A stretch of DNA of 64,000 bases from Sinorhizobium americanum (GTDB lineage: Bacteria; Pseudomonadota; Alphaproteobacteria; Rhizobiales; Rhizobiaceae). This document shows, piece after piece, positions 62,773 to 64,000 of the stretch. The stretch is taken from positions 138,572 through 202,571 of the forward strand of contig NZ_LNQC01000076.1 of NCBI RefSeq assembly GCF_001651855.1, given 5' to 3'. The position numbers and the translations under genes were made by a program. The notes under the pieces are model-generated. The model was not told where the DNA came from and ran no database searches. It saw only the letters and a program-made list of their open reading frames with translations. The number at the start of each line of letters is the position of its first letter. Position 1 is the first letter of the stretch.

Positions 62773-63930
62773 ATGCGTGATCGTCCCACGGGGCCGGGCT
62801 CGGAAGAGGATGAAGCTGTGGCGCCTGCAACGCAGCCGCAGCCGGAACGCCGCCGTTGGCCGCGCGACGCTCCCATTGAAGCGTTGCGCTCCGCAGCGTC
62901 GCCGGCATTGACGCCTCTGCATTTCTCGACTCGAAACCTGCGACCGGACGAGCAGTTTCAGGCCTGGCGAGCCCACATGGCGCCCTTGGTCGAGGTCAAA
63001 TTGCCGGACAATATTCCGCCCGAGGACGGGTTTGTCGCGGAACAGACCGCATGGCATTGCGGCAATCTGCTCATCGTCCAACAGCGCGCGCCGGGGCACA
63101 GCTACCTCCGCCCGCAGGCGATGTTGCGCGCCAGCCCGATCGACCACTGGTATGTGGAACTGCTTCGCAGCGGCATGACCTGGACGGAGGTTGACCGCCG
63201 CGTTGCCGAGAACGGGCCCGGCAGGCTGGTGTTCCGCTCGCTCGGCTACCCGTTCCGCGGCCGGACGACGGCGGCGGAATCCGTTCTTCTCTTCATGCCC
63301 TACGAGCTATTCGCCGACGATGCCGCCGTGTTCGGCGAAACCAACAATCTGGTCTTGTCGGGCAACCTCGCCGATCTGTTGATCAACTACATCAACGGCA
63401 TCGAGCCGCGCCTCGATCGCTTGACGGCGGAGGAGATACCGCGGATCGTCCACACGGTGCACGACATGGTCGTCGCCTGCGTCGCTTCGTCGGCGAGACC
63501 CGATGCCGGCGGGTTGCAGACCAACAAGGGAATGATGGAGCGGGCCCACCGCTATATTCATCTCAACCTGCACTCCGCCGAGCTTACGCCGGATGCAATT
63601 GCCCGGGCGATCGGCGTCTCGCGCACCCGGCTCTACCAACTCTTCGAAGCGAGCGGCGGCGTTCTCAACTATATCCGCAGGCGCCGGCTGCAGCAGGCGC
63701 ATGCGGCGCTCAGCGACCCTGCCGACAGCCGGCCGATCGCCGAGATTGCCGAAGCCGCCGGTTTCGACGTCGCCGCCAATTTCACCCGCGCCTTCAGTCA
63801 CGAATTCGGGGTGAGCCCGCGGGAAATCAGAAAGGCCGCGGCGACCGAGCGCCCAGTCGCGCCGGCTGCTCCGGCCGGGCGACACCGTGGATCGACGATC
63901 GGCGACTGGCTGAAGGCGCTCGGCAATTAG
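62773..63930 (+). CDS. cuxR: AraC-family activator, CuxR-like (c-di-GMP-responsive)
   Basis: A 385-residue regulator. The C-terminal helix-turn-helix pair (about 255-355: IARAIGVSRTRLYQLFEASGG, then IAEIAEAAGFDVAANFTRAFSHEFGVSPREIRK) is typical AraC. The N-domain (FSTRNLRPDEQFQAWRAHMAPLVEV) belongs to the AraC_binding_2 type. RRWPR (residues 27-31) in the N-terminal tail is an RxxxR motif of the kind PilZ proteins use for c-di-GMP. Its position divergent from uxs1 equals that of S. meliloti CuxR, which activates uxs1-uxe-aps when bound to c-di-GMP. GGGAGAG precedes the ATG. Confidence 0.8.
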   Translation: MRDRPTGPGSEEDEAVAPATQPQPERRRWPRDAPIEALRSAASPALTPLHFSTRNLRPDEQFQAWRAHMAPLVEVKLPDNIPPEDGFVAEQTAWHCGNLLIVQQRAPGHSYLRPQAMLRASPIDHWYVELLRSGMTWTEVDRRVAENGPGRLVFRSLGYPFRGRTTAAESVLLFMPYELFADDAAVFGETNNLVLSGNLADLLINYINGIEPRLDRLTAEEIPRIVHTVHDMVVACVASSARPDAGGLQTNKGMMERAHRYIHLNLHSAELTPDAIARAIGVSRTRLYQLFEASGGVLNYIRRRRLQQAHAALSDPADSRPIAEIAEAAGFDVAANFTRAFSHEFGVSPREIRKAAATERPVAPAAPAGRHRGSTIGDWLKALGN

Positions 63931-64000
63931 AGCATTTAGCAGCCAGGTGGGATCACCTGACATCGCGCAAATGGGGCAAACAAGCAGACAGAGCCGGGCG

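Overview
The window looks like a megaplasmid (pSymB-type) segment of a Sinorhizobium/Ensifer species. The evidence is high GC, the rhizobial order thiD-exoP-exoN-exoO-exoM-exoA-exoL-exoK ... exoU-exoX / exoY-exoF-exoQ-exoZ / exoB / exsA, and a cuxR-uxs1-uxe-aps type locus at the right end. The species is not proven. The gene content of the exo cluster fits the S. fredii group better than S. meliloti as I remember them.

Layout. 1-3.9 kb: a cut-off AraC-type regulator, a secreted beta-lactamase-fold hydrolase, a 1-Cys peroxiredoxin, and thiD behind a TPP riboswitch. 4.0-22.1 kb: an exopolysaccharide (succinoglycan-type) cluster. It has a priming galactosyltransferase (exoY) with its small inhibitor (exoX), sugar transferases A, L, M, O and U, precursor enzymes exoN and exoB, the export/polymerisation proteins exoP, exoF and exoQ, an acetyltransferase exoZ and a depolymerase exoK. 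No exoH, exoT, exoV or exoW is present. The place where they sit in S. meliloti holds exoI, two tiny membrane proteins and a gene-free stretch with an orphan intrinsic terminator and a candidate small RNA. 22.6-30.2 kb: exsA transporter, a GT39-like membrane glycosyltransferase, the queuosine genes queC-queD-queE behind a possible preQ1 riboswitch, and the SbmA/BacA-like transporter exsE.

30.7-39.9 kb is a stress and redox region. It holds an XRE regulator, an ECF41-type sigma factor coupled to a carboxymuconolactone-decarboxylase-like protein with a matching promoter, a chemoreceptor, two cupins, an Rrf2 regulator, an MscS channel, a NAD(P)-binding NmrA-like protein, a second carboxymuconolactone-decarboxylase-like protein and a divergent LysR regulator with a repeated operator. 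39.9-41.9 kb: a TPR-containing class III adenylate cyclase flanked by 21-bp direct repeats; the left copy belongs to a leftover 3' end of an ABC ATPase gene.

41.9-55.3 kb is a large transport and catabolism system for an unidentified carbohydrate. It has a complete ABC importer, three Gfo/Idh/MocA oxidoreductases in the two main operons plus a fourth nearby, a DUF993 aldolase-like protein, an enolase-superfamily enzyme, a sugar isomerase/epimerase and a TetR regulator. The two divergent operons carry the same GTAAC-N6-GTTAC operator directly after a TTGACA-N17 promoter. This is the best candidate for an undescribed system.

55.4-57.5 kb: a Tat-exported intradiol-dioxygenase-like protein, an ArsC-like reductase and a small lipoprotein. 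57.5-63.9 kb: an operon of UDP-xylose synthase, UDP-sugar 4-epimerase, cellulose-synthase-like glycosyltransferase and a GH26-like hydrolase, divergent from a CuxR-like AraC regulator. It is probably the arabinose-containing polysaccharide locus in a shortened form. No rRNA, tRNA, CRISPR array or intact insertion sequence was found.
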